From positions 1,736,001 to 1,800,000 of the forward strand of contig JBAJFG010000002.1 of the NCBI GenBank assembly GCA_037903475.1: 64,000 nucleotides of DNA. The letters run 5' to 3'. Source of the DNA: Ancylostoma caninum (lineage: Eukaryota > Nematoda > Chromadorea > Rhabditida > Ancylostomatidae). Under the pieces are notes generated by a model. The model made no database searches. It saw only the letters and a list, made by a program, of their open reading frames with translations, and was not told the DNA's origin. The first letter of the stretch is position 1; each line of letters begins with the position of its first letter. The position numbers and the translations under genes are program-made. Below, in pieces: positions 1-11,015 of the stretch.

Positions 1-563
1 CTATTCTTGTAAACGTTTGCTGGATTTTCTCGAGTCTTCGGATATGCTTCTTTAAAAACGGGCTCCAGACTGGCGACGCGTACTCTAGATGAAGAAGGAC
101 ATAGGTTTTGTAGAGGCGCACCAAAAATTTGGGATCGCTACAGTGAGTATTTCGCAAAATTGTAAAGAGAGACGATAGAGCTCTTTTTGTTATGTACTCA
201 ATTTGAGGAGAAAAGGTGAAACGGCTATCAACAATTACTCCCAAGTCCTTCACATTGTTTTCATACTGAATTTTGATTTCTCCACATTTATAATCGATAT
301 GTGGCGAGTTACCAAAGTGCATTGCGACTGTTTTTGAAGCATTCAAGAGCAAGCCCCATTCCTCCGACTACAACATCATCCTTTTGCTAGTGAAACTACC
401 TCGTAAGCGACGCACTGTTCATTTTGCTGATATGCGAAATATATCTTGACATCGTCAGCAAACATTTGTACTCTTATATTGGGATGCGTTTTCAAGTAAG
501 TGGGAAGTTCTGCAGTAAAAACCAGAAAGAGCAGAGGCGAAAGAACGCCACCTTGCGGTCCTC
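1..563 (-). mobile_element. Non-LTR retrotransposon reverse transcriptase fragment (degraded)
   Basis: Read on the minus strand, this stretch encodes the C-terminal half of a jockey/CR1-like reverse transcriptase and runs off the left edge of the window. Seen directly: a QGGVLSPLLF block near 525-560, the FADD catalytic motif near 450-466, a thumb-type segment with LGVIVD, and a terminal block reading LEYASPVW followed by RRLEKIQ. The frame is broken by a stop at about 376-378 followed by a frame change, so this copy cannot make a full enzyme. No endonuclease domain is present. Family membership follows from these motifs; the exact clade is inference. Confidence 0.85.
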
Positions 564-579
564 CCTTGCGGTCTGAATA

Positions 580-1222
580 CTAGGGAGGGGAGAGCTGAAG
601 TGGACTGAAGCTTTGCATCATTTAAGTTTTGTGGGGTTCTGATAAACCTTTCAGTACTGGCTGACTATTGCGAGCGTGTTGATTCTCAAACGTCATTTCG
701 ATGAATAGTCAGGTATTCCGGAAACTACCTTCGGTGTGGACAGAGTAGGAATAACTGATCATGGCTCGGATGCGAGGAAGATGCACCGCTCATCGGTGAG
801 CTGCAAGGTCACGAATTTCAAAGTCGTTAATTTCTGACATTAGCCAACGCTGTTGATAATTCCACAAGGAAATGATTGTTTCAAGGTTATTGCATGAGTG
901 TCTTGGACGACCCAGAAAACAAGGCCAAAAGAATCTCTTTTTGGGCAGATACAAGTCTGTTTTATCTTTTATGTACCTTTTCCTACTTTGGTACAGGATT
1001 GTATACCACTGATGACGTGAAATGGGCTAGATCGAGTAATACCTCCTGGAATGGAGGCTATCCTTTGTTGAGAACTTGCGAAATGAAGCTACTTATTTTC
1101 GGCCTTATCCGCACCGTTACCCAGCCCCAAAAGCCCGGATAACGGTGCGGATAACGGATAGGCCAAAACCTAGGGATAACGGCAAAACGGATAACCGGAT
1201 GCGGACAATCCGCTCATCCCTG
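580..1222 (+). mobile_element. Truncated copy of the CAGGGATGAGCGGA-type hAT-like element
   Basis: The sequence is a diverged relative of the right two thirds of the element at 4153-5269. Both share the stretch around 'tggccaacg..gttgataa', the 'cagatacaagtctgt' block, and the GGATAACGGATA-rich right end closing with CCGCTCATCCCTG. The right terminus is at 1222. The matching left terminus is missing, and the copy abuts the reverse transcriptase fragment at about 570-580. An open frame at 876-1142 lies inside but is not conserved in the second copy, so I do not call it a gene. Confidence 0.7.
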
Positions 1223-1454
1223 GTGGATAGGCATGAAATTAAGACTGTTATTCGTTCATTCTTTTCTTTTCGTAGAAAAATAGTGATTTGTGGCATGAAG
1301 CCAATGATGACAGAATCATTCTAATTCTAATGGAGTGATCCCGACTGGCAGTGCTAATAATGTCCTTCTTGATCCACTAATGGCATTGATACAAGATGAA
1401 GATTTGGTATGAACAGTGATATTAACATGCAACATTGAAATTATAGACTATTCT

Positions 1455-1625
1455 AAGGAATATTTTAACTTTTCGAGCAATCGAGTTTCTAATTTATTCG
1501 ATTTCAACCCCTTTTTCAAATAATTGAACTTTAAATTAATTCGATCTCTTATTTTCTTTAAATAACCGAATTTCGAACTTATTCAATTTTCTCTTTCTCC
1601 CGAATCTTCGAACGCAAGTGTTTTC
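1455..1625 (-). repeat. Degenerate tandem repeat rich in TTCGAA, minus orientation
   Basis: About three to four degenerate units of roughly 45-55 bp contain TCGAATAAATT and TTCGAA cores separated by A/T- and CTTT-rich spacers. The reverse complement resembles the array at 7320-7600, so the two arrays face each other across the nested transposons between them. They may be ends of an older composite insertion (inference). Confidence 0.45.
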
Positions 1626-1656
1626 CCGTGCAGTTCTACTACTTTCGAATTGGTAC

Positions 1657-1820
1657 ATACAGAAAGCGTCAATTGCGATCGCTACTCCCGCAGCCTGAAG
1701 CACTGCTGTACCCATGCAGCGCTCGGGAGGCAGCACTCGAAATCCACAGCATGCAACAGCGCCACGTAGGGCCATGCTCCAGGCCGCGGGAGTAGTAATC
1801 GTGATTGACGCTTTCTGTGT
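1657..1820. mobile_element. Foldback MITE, GTGATTGACG family (copy 1)
   Basis: Imperfect inverted repeats of about 35 bp bound this element. The left arm begins CAGAAAGCGTCAATTGCGAT and the right arm ends ATCGTGATTGACGCTTTCTG. A GC-richer loop of roughly 90 bp lies between. The same arm core (ATCGTGATTGACG) recurs at 34566-34730 and in half a copy near 55,880-56,012. Short open frames on both strands here are by-products of the palindrome. Confidence 0.7.
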
Positions 1821-1829
1821 AACTTGCAA

Positions 1830-3674
1830 AGACCTGAGAATTTCGATTTATGTCTGTGAAAATTTCTTTCCCAGACAATCATGGCATCAAACAGCAGGTA
1901 GGACCCCTACTGCCCCGCCTACTTTTTGAGCTGGGGGAGTGGATATCGACATTCTGCTTGAGCAGATCGTGTTGCTCATGCCCCCGGGAAGTCCGCCGGG
2001 ATTCCTCAGACCTGGTGCCGCTGAATTATTCCATGTTGATTTGGGGAAACCTCACCCTCTTAATGTACGGCACACGTCAGGTGGATGTACTGAGGAAGGT
2101 CTTCCGTGCAGGTCCAAGGGCTGGAGTTGGATTTGGGCATCTGAAATACTCAGAACACAAAGTGCTTGCTCTTCTATGAGCAATATATTTGTTACGCATC
2201 CTCAGCGGTGTCACTGCCTAGGCTGTCCCCGAGAATGGAACGTCGGACATCCAGCAATCTTCTCGCCTATCCCAGCAGATTTCGCTTCACCCATTTACGA
2301 CCACACTCATTTTCGCGTGTCTGGCGCGTGGGACCAACGCCCCCTTCGAGAGAGCCGCGCCCGCATGGTCCCACGCTCTTACGATAAGAAAATTGGGACC
2401 AGAATCGATAGTTAAGCAAAAATAATTTAAAATCTAATTCTCTCAAGTTACTAGTATCATCGGACCAGAAAAGGGGAGAATCTGAACAGTTCTTTTTTAT
2501 TTGAGGCCAAGCTCTAGCTTGACGACTAGAGAAATACTAAATGTAACGAAAGTGATTCTGTATACAAAATGTGACTTTTGTACGGATTATTCACCTGCAC
2601 AACCCAAGAAATTTAAAACAATCTTCCTCGACTTCAAAATCCCTTCCTTTTCGTGGTATTTGCAACAATAAAACAGAAGTCTCTCTTGAACCACAAATAT
2701 ATGAGACATTGTTCCAGAGTTTTGTTCTTATTCCCGGCTATTGGCCACGGCAGAACCATTATCCATCCGTGGACCCGTTTGTTGGCGTTTCCCCCCTTGT
2801 TGGGACAGGGTGGACCCTTCCTCGATCAGTGGTTTCCTATCCTGGTGTTCTGGTGTTTTTTTTCTGAAGTATGGAGCCCCGGCACATTTGCCCGACATCA
2901 GTGCACCCGCACTACTTGTAAATCTCGAGAATAATGGAAGAAAGTTAGGAAACATTCAGTTTGGTCAATTGCATGTGCTTTCAGGAAATGTCACAATAGC
3001 TTAGGATGACTGGTTCTTCATTCGTTCTTCTTGTGTATTGGATTGTACTGTCCTTCTTAGAAACAAACACTGATCCTAGGACTCCCTAATCTATGCGGGA
3101 CCTCGGGCATAAGTGCGTCAAAGGCACACGCTCACGTCAAGGACCGAGTGCGGCCATCGCTGCGCGACCTCTCGTGATCCATTCGAGGAGAATCATTTCC
3201 AGAGCACCAAAATCCTACCGCACATCGCTAAAGCGCCAACAGAGGGGCTACTCTGCTCCGTACACGGCTGTTACGCAATGTCAAGTCGTTGTAAACATTC
3301 TCTCGCCCGGAGGGCTCGAGACCGCTAGACTAGGCTCCCGCCACGAAACCCTGAAAATGCTGTCTAAACCTCTCGCTTTCATCATTGGAGACTGTATCCA
3401 TTTTTCCGTCAGTGCCGCCCTTACGGTGCTTTGTTAAGAGGATTTCATATGGAAATATTGCGAAATAGCTCAGAAATGAGGTTCAGAAGTTGATAACAAA
3501 AGCGCGGCTCACCGGTGAGCCACGCGGTGGTCAATCGGTTAATTTTCGGGTGCATTTCGCGTGGAATCGAGCGTATTTCGCTTATCTTCTGGAAATTTAA
3601 GCGAATTTTTTGCCTTTTGTCATCTGAACAGAAGTGAAGAAGCGGCATCCCTTTGCAGGATCGGGGATAGCCGC
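1830..3674. other. Intergenic stretch without a recognised gene
   Basis: Several overlapping open frames occur on both strands, the longest being 158 codons at 1939-2415 on the plus strand. None shows a domain, intron structure or motif I recognise. The 1,900-2,400 part is GC-richer than its surroundings and may be a worn transposon remnant. Nothing further is supported. Confidence 0.4.
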
Positions 3675-3699
3675 GAGGGCACTAGAGTTTTGACCGAAT

Positions 3700-3925
3700 C
3701 GAATAAAATTCGAATATCTATTCGAATGTTCGAATATTCGAAAAATCGAATATTCGAAAGTTCGGAGGTCCTGAAAAATTCGAAAATTCGGGGGTACCGA
3801 AAAATTCGAAAATTCGATGGTCCCGCAACGTTCGAAAATTCGAACATTCGAAAGTTCGAGGGTCCGGGATTATCCGAAAATTCGAACATTCGAATATTTT
3901 AGGCCGAATATTCGAATATTTGGAA
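3700..3925. repeat. Left subterminal TTCGAATATTCGAA array
   Basis: Near-continuous arrangement of ATTCGAA, TTCGAAAATTCG and GTTCGAA modules, broken every 30-40 bp by GGGTCC/GGTCC/GGTACC-like spacers. The self-complementary core means the array can pair with itself. It lies at the left end of the hAT-like element and mirrors 6275-6540. Confidence 0.8.
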
Positions 3926-4152
3926 TTGTTGCTTGCTTTGCACCTGTTCTTTGAGTTTTTTCCGCTGAAGAACCGTTCCAATTGAGAACCCTGTCCAATT
4001 TCTCACTTCAATCTCAATTTTTCTAAAAACCTGCGCATATCTTTGTACGGATTTGAAAGCCGCCAACCGCATTTGAAAGCTTTGAAGCTGCAATTCTGCG
4101 AAGTATACGACGTTGGCGACGATGATCCCTCCCGTAAAACCTACGTATATAC

Positions 4153-5269
4153 CAGGGATGAGCGGATACGAGATTTTTCGCGACCCGGATAACGGTGCGG
4201 ATAACGGATAGGCCAAAAATGACCGGATAACGGATAACGGATAAGTGGTCTAAATGCTACAAGATGTCACATTCTACAATATTGAAGATAATGAAAGTGA
4301 GATACGATATGATTATTGTAGAGAAGAATTTGCACAAATTCTTCATCCTGTTAGTCATCAAATTTCGCAGTGAAGTTCGATCAAAATTCAGAGCACGACG
4401 CTGATCATGGCGTCATTTTGAAGAGATGTACTAAGTGTAGCCATAGAGTTTGCCATAAAAGCAGAAGTTTTCAGTGACATTTGGATATTTGTTAATTTAA
4501 TTGGTACACTAGTTGCTTGAGATGACAGATGATGTCCGTGTGTTTTCAGTACAAAGGTGATGCATCCATTTTGTTTGCAGGTGGGAAGCTGAACGGGGCT
4601 GGAACTTCGCCTTCTAGTACTGACTGACTGTTATGAGCATGACTTTCGAACGCTATTTGATCAATACATTCAAAAATTGATAGAAACAGTAGGGTTCAAA
4701 GAAGAGCCAAAATGAACCTTTAAGAGGCACTGTTCATCGGTGAGTTGCGAGGTCAGCAGTTCCAACGTTGTTAATGGTCAAACAGGGTTCTACAACTGCG
4801 CCGGTTCTTCGGAATTTTTTCGCACGAAAAACTAGGGGCACATTACTTGTGCCTATGCGATAAAGAGATAGAATAATTGTAGTTGTAACGGTCAAACATT
4901 GGCCAACGTTGTTGATAACTTTGCAAGTAAATGGTGGTTGCGAGGTTATTGCCCGACTTTTGTCGGACTACCCAGAAAATATGGGCAAGAGCATTTCTTT
5001 TTGAGCAGATACAAGTCTGTATCACCTTCTCGTACTCTGCTACAAAATTATAAACCACATGATCTAAAATAAGCCAGATCGGCTAATACTTCTTGAAATG
5101 GAGGATATCCTCTTTGAGGAAACATGCGGAATAAAGCTACTGATTCTGGCTTTACCCGCACCGTTATCCGGTGCCAAAAACCCAGATAACGGTGCGGATA
5201 ACGGATAGGCCAAAAACTGTGGATAACGTCAAAACGGATAACCGGATACGGATAATCCGCTCATCCCTG
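4153..5269. mobile_element. Nested hAT-like element, TIR CAGGGATGAGCGGA, TSD gtatatac
   Basis: This 1,117-bp element begins CAGGGATGAGCGGAT and ends with its exact inverse. It is flanked by identical 8-bp copies of GTATATAC (4145-4152 and 5270-5277). Both ends contain short arrays of GGATAACGGATA. No transposase frame is visible; the interior is AT-rich. A truncated relative lies at 580-1222, and the same terminal sequence bounds the large nested element at 56137-63825. It sits inside the element at 3683-6550 and is therefore the younger insertion. Confidence 0.85.
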
Positions 5270-5364
5270 GTATATACGTTTCTAGACTCTTAAAAAACCA
5301 GCAGCTTAACTTAACCAGCTTTAACCAAACTTCTGATTAATCAAGCCTTTCCTCCAGAACTATA

Positions 5365-5511
5365 GGAAACTCCAAACGTACGTAGACAAGAGTCAAGACC
5401 GCGGCGCGGCTCTCTTGGGCAGAGACGCAGGCACAGTGCTGAGCTCCCATGACTCTGCCCAAGAGAGCCGCGCCGTGCTCTCGACTCTTGTCTACGTACT
5501 TTTGGAGTTCT
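5365..5511. repeat. Foldback element, about 60-bp arms
   Basis: Inverted arms around a short loop (about 5425-5452). Both contain CTCTCTTGGGCAGAG or its complement and ACGTAGACAAGAGTC or its complement. An open frame on the minus strand covers the arms and is an artefact of the palindrome. It lies inside the 3683-6550 element, just right of the nested insertion. Confidence 0.75.
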
Positions 5512-6274
5512 CTGTATGTAGGTGAACTGCAAACTATAATAATAACTTTTACACTCTCTTTTCTTTACATTTAGCCGATTTCCAACTACTACTTCGTTGA
5601 AATTCTAAGTACGTACATAATCGTTAGTTATGGAATTCAAAGTTCACGCGAAATCTTGAGATCCTCTTATTATTCTTTCTGCCCAAACATACTCTGACAT
5701 CTTGCTACAGAAGTTTTGTTAGTTTTGACATTCAACGTACAAGCATGCAATTGTACCGGATAAACAGAAATAATAATGAGGAACTGGGTAAAACGCAGTG
5801 TTTTTTTTTCTTTTTGGTATCGCTGACGCTTTTTTTTTGTTAATAGCTAGAAGCTCATTCATGATCAAGGTAACTGAAACACTGCACCCAACATCATCTT
5901 TACGGCGTCAATATCTCTACCTTCACTACCATGGCTCATTTTGCTTGAACTACAACACAGAGATATTAAAGAAAAAGCCTTTTCACGGATGAAGGCGTTT
6001 CATCTACTTCACGATCCTTTAATGATGGTTTCAAATCTTAAAAAAGATAGACTTTTCTTAACTTTAGGAAATTTAACCAATTCCAATTCTAAAACCGATG
6101 AGGGATCAACTTCACAGCATCACAAGCTTCCATTCATGGGGAAGTTGTGAGAAGTTCCAAAACGGCAAATGAAACTTGCTACCCGAAAATTTTCATGCCC
6201 TTGTGATTAGGAATCATATCGCATTGTTCGCCTACATGCATGGGTGCAAAACGTTTTTACCAAATGGAATGTTA

Positions 6275-6540
6275 TTCGAATAAATATTCGAACGTTCGAA
6301 TATTCGAAAATTCGGTGGTTCGCAAAAATTCGAAAATTCGAATATTCGAATATTCGGGGATCCAAAGAAGTTCGGAAATTCGAATATTCGAGAATTCGGG
6401 AATCCATAGAAGTTCGGGAATTTGAATATTCGAGAATTCGGTGGGTTCGAAAATTTGAAAGTTCGAATATTCGAAAATTCGGAGGTTCCTAGAAATTCGA
6501 AAATTCGAATATTCGGATATTCGAAAAATATTTTCGAATG
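6275..6540. repeat. Right subterminal TTCGAATATTCGAA array
   Basis: Counterpart of the left array of the same element. ATTCGAATATTCGA and AATTCGAAAATTCG modules alternate with short GGNTCC-like or GTTCGG spacers every 30-40 bp up to 10 bp before the element's right terminus. Long open frames rich in IFEFSN/NIRKFE-type peptides on both strands are translations of the repeat and not genes. Confidence 0.8.
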
Positions 6541-6558
6541 TAAAACTCTAGAGGGCAC

Positions 6559-7319
6559 GTGGGGAACGTCTGCCAGTGCGCGTGGGGGGGACCTCCGCGA
6601 TATGTGGGGGGGAGGGTAAGTGCCCCGCTATTTGGGGCCCACCACCAGGCATAAGTGGAGGTGGACGCATTTCCACCTGCAGTCAACCCGATTGCCTGGG
6701 TTAATTTACTGTCATAGACGCTCTGCGGGTAGGACCAACTTCCACCGTAATTTTCCCAAAGACTACGTCAATGTTCCACCTACCTAGGTAAGATATAATA
6801 TACCAACAGATCCTAGTAAGTTGAGGTTTTTATTGTGTTTTACTTCCTTCATGGTGAAGCTTCTGAAGGGAAAAGTTTGTGGAAAAGGGGACTCTAGGGA
6901 CATACTCGTACAGGGACTGAAGGTTAGGGTAGGAAAATACGAGCTTTGGATGATTATTATTGCATTATTATCTCATATGCAATTGAGAGCTAACCTAGAC
7001 AAGAAGGGCGAAAGACCCTCGACCCTTGAAGATATGCCTGTTTCGTTCCACCACTGTCATGAACGGAGGCCAAGAACCGAATCGCTGATTGATAGATTTG
7101 CACGAGTTACACACATTTCTACTTAGTGTTCAATCTGAGTATTCGAAAAAAAAACGAAACACCCAATAAATCGAGGACACTGCTGGTCGTTCGTTCATTG
7201 CGAACTACTCGATAAGGAGTGTTTATACTTCGACGCGACGCAAAAAAGTATACACACTCCTATAGTACTACGCAAAGTCTGGAAACTAGGAAAGAAGGAC
7301 TTTGGAGAAACAATCCCTC
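6559..7319. other. Intergenic, no recognised gene; small hairpin at 7216-7260
   Basis: A G-rich stretch (6,560-6,625) is followed by unremarkable sequence. A 101-codon frame at 6821-7126 has no recognisable motif, and I do not call it. At 7216-7260 a short inverted repeat (GGAGTGT..AAGTATA with its complement) forms a 15-bp stem around a 15-nt loop. Confidence 0.4.
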
Positions 7320-7600
7320 GGAATATTTGGAATTATTCGATTATTCGAGACGAAATGGGATAGAACTTTGAAAGATTTCGAAAGCGCACTTATCCCGGAC
7401 ATTCGAATATCAAATAAATTCAAAAATAGGCTTTTCCCGAACAGAAGAATCTCGAGTAGATTCAAAAGTGGACTTTCCCGAATAGTCGAATTTCGAACGA
7501 ATTAAAAAACGGACTTTCTCGAGTAATCGAATTTTGAATAAATTTAAAAATGGTCTTTCCCCGGAAATTCGATCTCGAATGCTTACTCGAATCATAGTAT
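7320..7600 (+). repeat. Tandem repeat, about 43-bp units with TCGAATTTCGAA core
   Basis: Roughly five degenerate units contain CGAATAGTCGAATTTCGAA-like cores followed by AATTAAAAAACGGACTTTC-like spacers. The clearest pair lies at about 7475-7560. The array is the inverse relative of 1455-1625. Confidence 0.6.
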
Positions 7601-7892
7601 CAACATCAATAACAAAGGCAGGTGGTTCCGAAACGAGTACGTAGGTGTTGGCGAGATCGTAAGTGGATAGCCAGAGGCGCTGTGAACAAGTCGCGCACGT
7701 TTCAGCGTGTTAGTCGCATCATTTTCACCTACAAGTTACAACGGCCCCGCAAATAATGTGGAAGTAAGTACATGGAACGCACACTTAGGAGCGAAAAACG
7801 CATTAGATAGCTATCGATTTACTCGAAATTCGAAGGTTTCGTTTCGTACAAGTCCACAGTTTGGATGTTTTGAAAAGTGATAGTGATACAAT

Positions 7893-8313
7893 CTTTTAAA
7901 GGCAGAGGGCCACCTCGTTCTGCATGTTGGATTTACCAACATATCCTAGACCTTCTCACCATGTTGATCCCTGGGATGTACATAAACAGGTACAGAAGCG
8001 AAGAAATCCCCACTTTTGAAAGGCTCGATCTGGATAAAAATTTGGAGCCCGGAGGCGGATCGCTCCAAGCTGTGCTGGCTGCCTGCCACGGCTGCCGCGT
8101 CGGTCAACGAGTCTTGGCGTGTCCAATTGATAAGATCAACGGCTTCACATGTCAACTCGGGTTGGCAAACTGTTACCGACCCCGTCCTGGAAGACGGGTT
8201 TATAGACCATTCTGAGACAATTTATGTATACCGTTGGAACCATCGCGCCGAGTAGATGCAGAATCTGCTGTCAGCTGAATTACGAAAATGAGGTGGACCT
8301 CTACCTTTAAGAA
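7893..8313 (-). mobile_element. MITE, TTAAAGGCA-TIR family (copy 1)
   Basis: The left end reads CTTTTAAAGGCAGAGGGCCA and the right end is an imperfect inverse (GGTGGACCTCTACCTTTAAG). The interior, in the opposite orientation, matches the interior of the 47215-47666 copy, including a shared GAAGCCGTTGATCT block and a GGCAGCCAGCACA block. Open frames across it read EAVDLI on one strand in both copies, which reflects the shared element and is not evidence of a gene. Confidence 0.7.
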
Positions 8314-8714
8314 CGATAAGAAGACATTTAGATCCCACACTCTTTTGAACATTTGCATCCTTCAAGTTTAGTCCTGCAGGAATAGATATAATATGTAAGC
8401 TCACGTTCGTACGCGTTAAGCGCTTCAGGATCACTGAACGCGTTCAAACATGGTTCAACGAGTGACGTAGCGCCGTCACCGTTACGAAGGGTGCAGTTAC
8501 GTTTCCTGTGCTGTTTGCTCTTTGAGTAGGATGTTTCCAATTGTTTTTCTGTGACTCATGTCTAGTTTTTTTTTTCGGCACTATTATATTTCAGCAGCCC
8601 CACTACCGACCACCAATCTCGAAAGATGGATCCCTCTAAAAATTTGTATGAAGGGGGTAATCAAAGGTGCTGATTACGAATATCGTGCTCATCTCGCATG
8701 GTAGTATCGATTTT

Positions 8715-8933
8715 GGGGAAAATGGAGTTGGGGGGGGGGCACTTGGTATAAGTCGATAATATGACCTGTCCTGCACGTTCAGACTTGTTAGGTGACACGT
8801 CCAGAACGCTCTGACTTGTTAGCTCTCTTAATGTATAGTAGTTACCTGAAATGCAAACAAGTCAGAACGTGTAGGACAGGTCATATTATCGACTACTACC
8901 AAGTGCCCCCCCCCCCCAAACTCCATTCTACCC
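8715..8933. mobile_element. MITE with homopolymer G/C ends (copy 1)
   Basis: The terminal inverted repeats are about 65 bp long and include GAAAATGGAGTT, an uninterrupted G run on the left, and the matching C run before AACTCCATT on the right. The next arm segment (AGTCGATAATATGACCTGTC) is also inverted on the other side. A second copy lies at 34803-35038. Confidence 0.8.
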
Positions 8934-9306
8934 TCGATTTTATTGGTTTTATTATCGATTTTTTCCATGTTCGACTCATGGCTCAAATCTCTCCGAAAAT
9001 TTGCATGTAAAGGTTTTCGAAGGTGCTGATCGCGAATATTATCGTCGTTCTGCATTATGATCTCGGTTTCGTTGATTTTCTCCAAACTTTTCGCTGTACG
9101 GTTTCCTACTTTACTGGAGTTTTCCCAATTGAGTCGAGCTTTTATTGCCAAATTTTGACCATATTTGTTACCAGCATCCTCCTATATAAATCTTCAAAAA
9201 CCCCCATAGGCAAGTTTCCAGAGAGATCCGAAGGGAGGTCCATATAAGGAAAAAAATTGATAAAGTCAATGAAATCGATAGTACTATGTGAAGGGAGTAT
9301 GATATA

Positions 9307-9553
9307 GGGCAATTTATACTGGATGCGTGCGACTGACGCGCGTGCGTCTATATGATGAAGAATAGGGCCCAGTCGCATAGCAGTCGCATCGCAGTCGCAG
9401 CTCAGACGCACGCGTTTACGGCCTCGCGACGGCCGCGCGTTCTTTTCATTGAGGATGTACATGCCGTGTTGACCGGTCTTCTTCGAAAATCCCTCGGAAA
9501 TGGATGCGTGCGACTGACGCGCGACTGACGCACGCAGCTAGTATAAATTGCCC
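9307..9553. mobile_element. Foldback element, GGGCAATTTATACT ends, GC-rich interior
   Basis: Bounded by GGGCAATTTATACT and its inverse. The interior repeats the motif GCGTGCGACTGACGCGCG near both ends, and a run of AGTCGCA-type units lies in the middle. Related ends occur at 20872-20929 and as a single end at 24952-24968. Confidence 0.7.
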
Positions 9554-9933
9554 TTATCGTGATCAGCACTCTACCCCTGTATACAAGTTTCTAGAGAAAT
9601 CCACTTTTTTTCAGCTTGGGGTCGGTAGTGGGGCCCCTGTGGTACAAAGTATCCTTTTTTCTTCCAACTTAGATATGTTGCTTCACTCGCTTGATGGAGC
9701 GTACGTCGTTATGGAGCACATCAAATACAGTCGATAAAATAGAATGGAATCAAAACAATGAAGAGGTGAGAAGAAGAAGACTTCTGTTGCATTCCTGGTG
9801 TCAGCTTTCCTCTGTAAATGTGACACGAATGTTTCGGGTTCATAGTTTCTTTGCCGGCCAAAGCTGGCTGTACTGGGCGCGATCAGACAGGGCTGTCACT
9901 GGAAGCGAACCACCGCTGATCCTTGGGATCGAT

Positions 9934-10566
9934 CTATAACGAGTCAGCAGCGAATCGATCGGCTCCCGCTAGTTCGACACGCGCGATGCAATCATTACCG
10001 CGCATCTTTAGTTCTGTAACTACGCACTCACACCGAACAAGTATTTCATGCGAAAAAACGTAGTGTTTAACCCTGAAAATGCCACCGCCTGCGACGCTTC
10101 TGGAGCTCGCAGAGGCAGCGGTGGCGAGCAGTAGACGCTTTCTTCGTACATGGGAGCAACCACTATTTGTGGTGTACAAATATGAAGACCGCAGTAAGCG
10201 TAGGACACCGACTTGCGTGGGCCGCCGAGCTCCGCACGACGCGATTTGCGTCAGCTCAAGAGACGGGCGCAAAACGCGTTGCGTGCGCGAAATGCGTGAC
10301 ACGATTGACCTCAATTCAGAGTTTTGTTCGGTCTGTCTCATCGGGACGCATTTTCGTGGATCGTGTGATCCGCTCAATATATCAAACGTCGGAGGTCTCT
10401 GGCGCATATGCCTGATAATCTCAAGAACCAGTTCTGCCCATGTTCTTCCCAGTTTGACGTTTTCTAGGGGCGCACTCCTGTGCTTTTCAAGCCTAGCCCA
10501 CCTCTCGCAATGCGAAATGAGCCACGAACAAGACATATACATAGATTCATCCGTTTTTCCTCGCAT
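9934..10566 (-). CDS. Uncertain 210-codon ORF, unrecognised
   Basis: This is the longest uninterrupted intergenic frame on the left side, starting at an ATG at 10566. The protein is rich in Arg, Ser and Leu, with no signal peptide, no membrane segment and no motif I recognise. The region is GC-richer than its surroundings and an overlapping 184-codon frame exists on the plus strand (10079-10633), so the openness may only reflect base composition. It could be a single-exon gene, a transposon remnant or chance. Confidence 0.12.
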   Translation of the reverse strand: MRGKTDESMYMSCSWLISHCERWARLEKHRSAPLENVKLGRTWAELVLEIIRHMRQRPPTFDILSGSHDPRKCVPMRQTEQNSELRSIVSRISRTQRVLRPSLELTQIASCGARRPTQVGVLRLLRSSYLYTTNSGCSHVRRKRLLLATAASASSRSVAGGGIFRVKHYVFSHEILVRCECVVTELKMRGNDCIARVELAGADRFAADSL

Positions 10567-11015
10567 ATCTTGCTTTTTGAGACCTATTCAGAGAAATAGC
10601 CTCAAATTATCCACGGAATACGTGTGCACATGAAAACAACACTTTTGTTGCTTTCCACGTAGCAACGAGGTCTACTGCGCCTTTCGGTCAGTGGGTGTTT
10701 CACAAATATTGAGGTGGAGACAGAGCTCCCAAATCCTTTAAAATATACCCATCTTAAACTGGGAACACTTGGAAAGGGTTAGCTTTTTTCACATGTTTAT
10801 CCACATGTTCAAATTATTGCTACATTATGTGCAGTCAAACTGCACTGCACTGCACATATCACAGTTCTTATTCAGAACAGTCCCGTCGATGGAAGAGTTC
10901 AGCTATTGTTTATCAATTTATTTGTCTATTTATTTACATTAAGAGGTGAACAAGTGTTCACGTGATATAATACTCGTTCCTTTGATAACATATTCTAAAT
11001 CCATGTAAAGTAATA

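Larger units (their letters stand above)
3683..6550. mobile_element. hAT-like non-autonomous DNA element with 8-bp TSD gagggcac
   Basis: The element starts TAGAGTTTT and ends AAAACTCTA. It is flanked by identical 8-bp copies of GAGGGCAC (3675-3682 and 6551-6558). An 8-bp duplication with a terminus fitting YARNG is the hAT signature. Both ends carry arrays of TTCGAATATTCGAA-type repeats (3700-3925 and 6275-6540), which resemble subterminal transposase-binding arrays. The interior contains a complete second hAT-like insertion (4153-5269) and a foldback at 5365-5511. No transposase ORF is visible, so it depends on an enzyme supplied elsewhere (inference). Confidence 0.8.
8597..9634. mobile_element. 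About 1.0-kb DNA element with long imperfect TIRs (CCCCACTACCGACC)
   Basis: The left end begins GCCCCACTACCGACC and the right end is its inverse. Similarity between the ends continues inward for about 90 bp (ATGGATCCCTCTAAAAATTTGTAT-like on the left, the complement of TTTCTAGAAACTTGTATAC-like on the right). It carries two nested smaller elements (8715-8933 and 9307-9553). No coding capacity is visible. Confidence 0.65.

Noticed and set aside
876..1142. 88-codon ORF as a gene
   Set aside because: It lies within the truncated hAT-like copy and is not open in the related element at 4153-5269.
3090..3440. rRNA or other structural RNA fragment in a GC-rich stretch
   Set aside because: No recognisable conserved rRNA segment was seen.
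1144..5250. GGATAACGGATA repeats as interstitial telomere sequence
   Set aside because: Nematode telomeres are TTAGGC repeats, and these arrays are confined to the ends of the hAT-like elements.
3700..6540. Regular TTCGAATATTCGAA arrays as a CRISPR array
   Set aside because: Units are degenerate and palindromic, spacers are short and not unique, the arrays sit exactly inside the ends of a transposon, and the sequence is eukaryotic.
3561..6558. ORFs rich in IFEFSN/NIRIFE peptides on both strands
   Set aside because: They are translations of the repeat arrays and occur in all frames.
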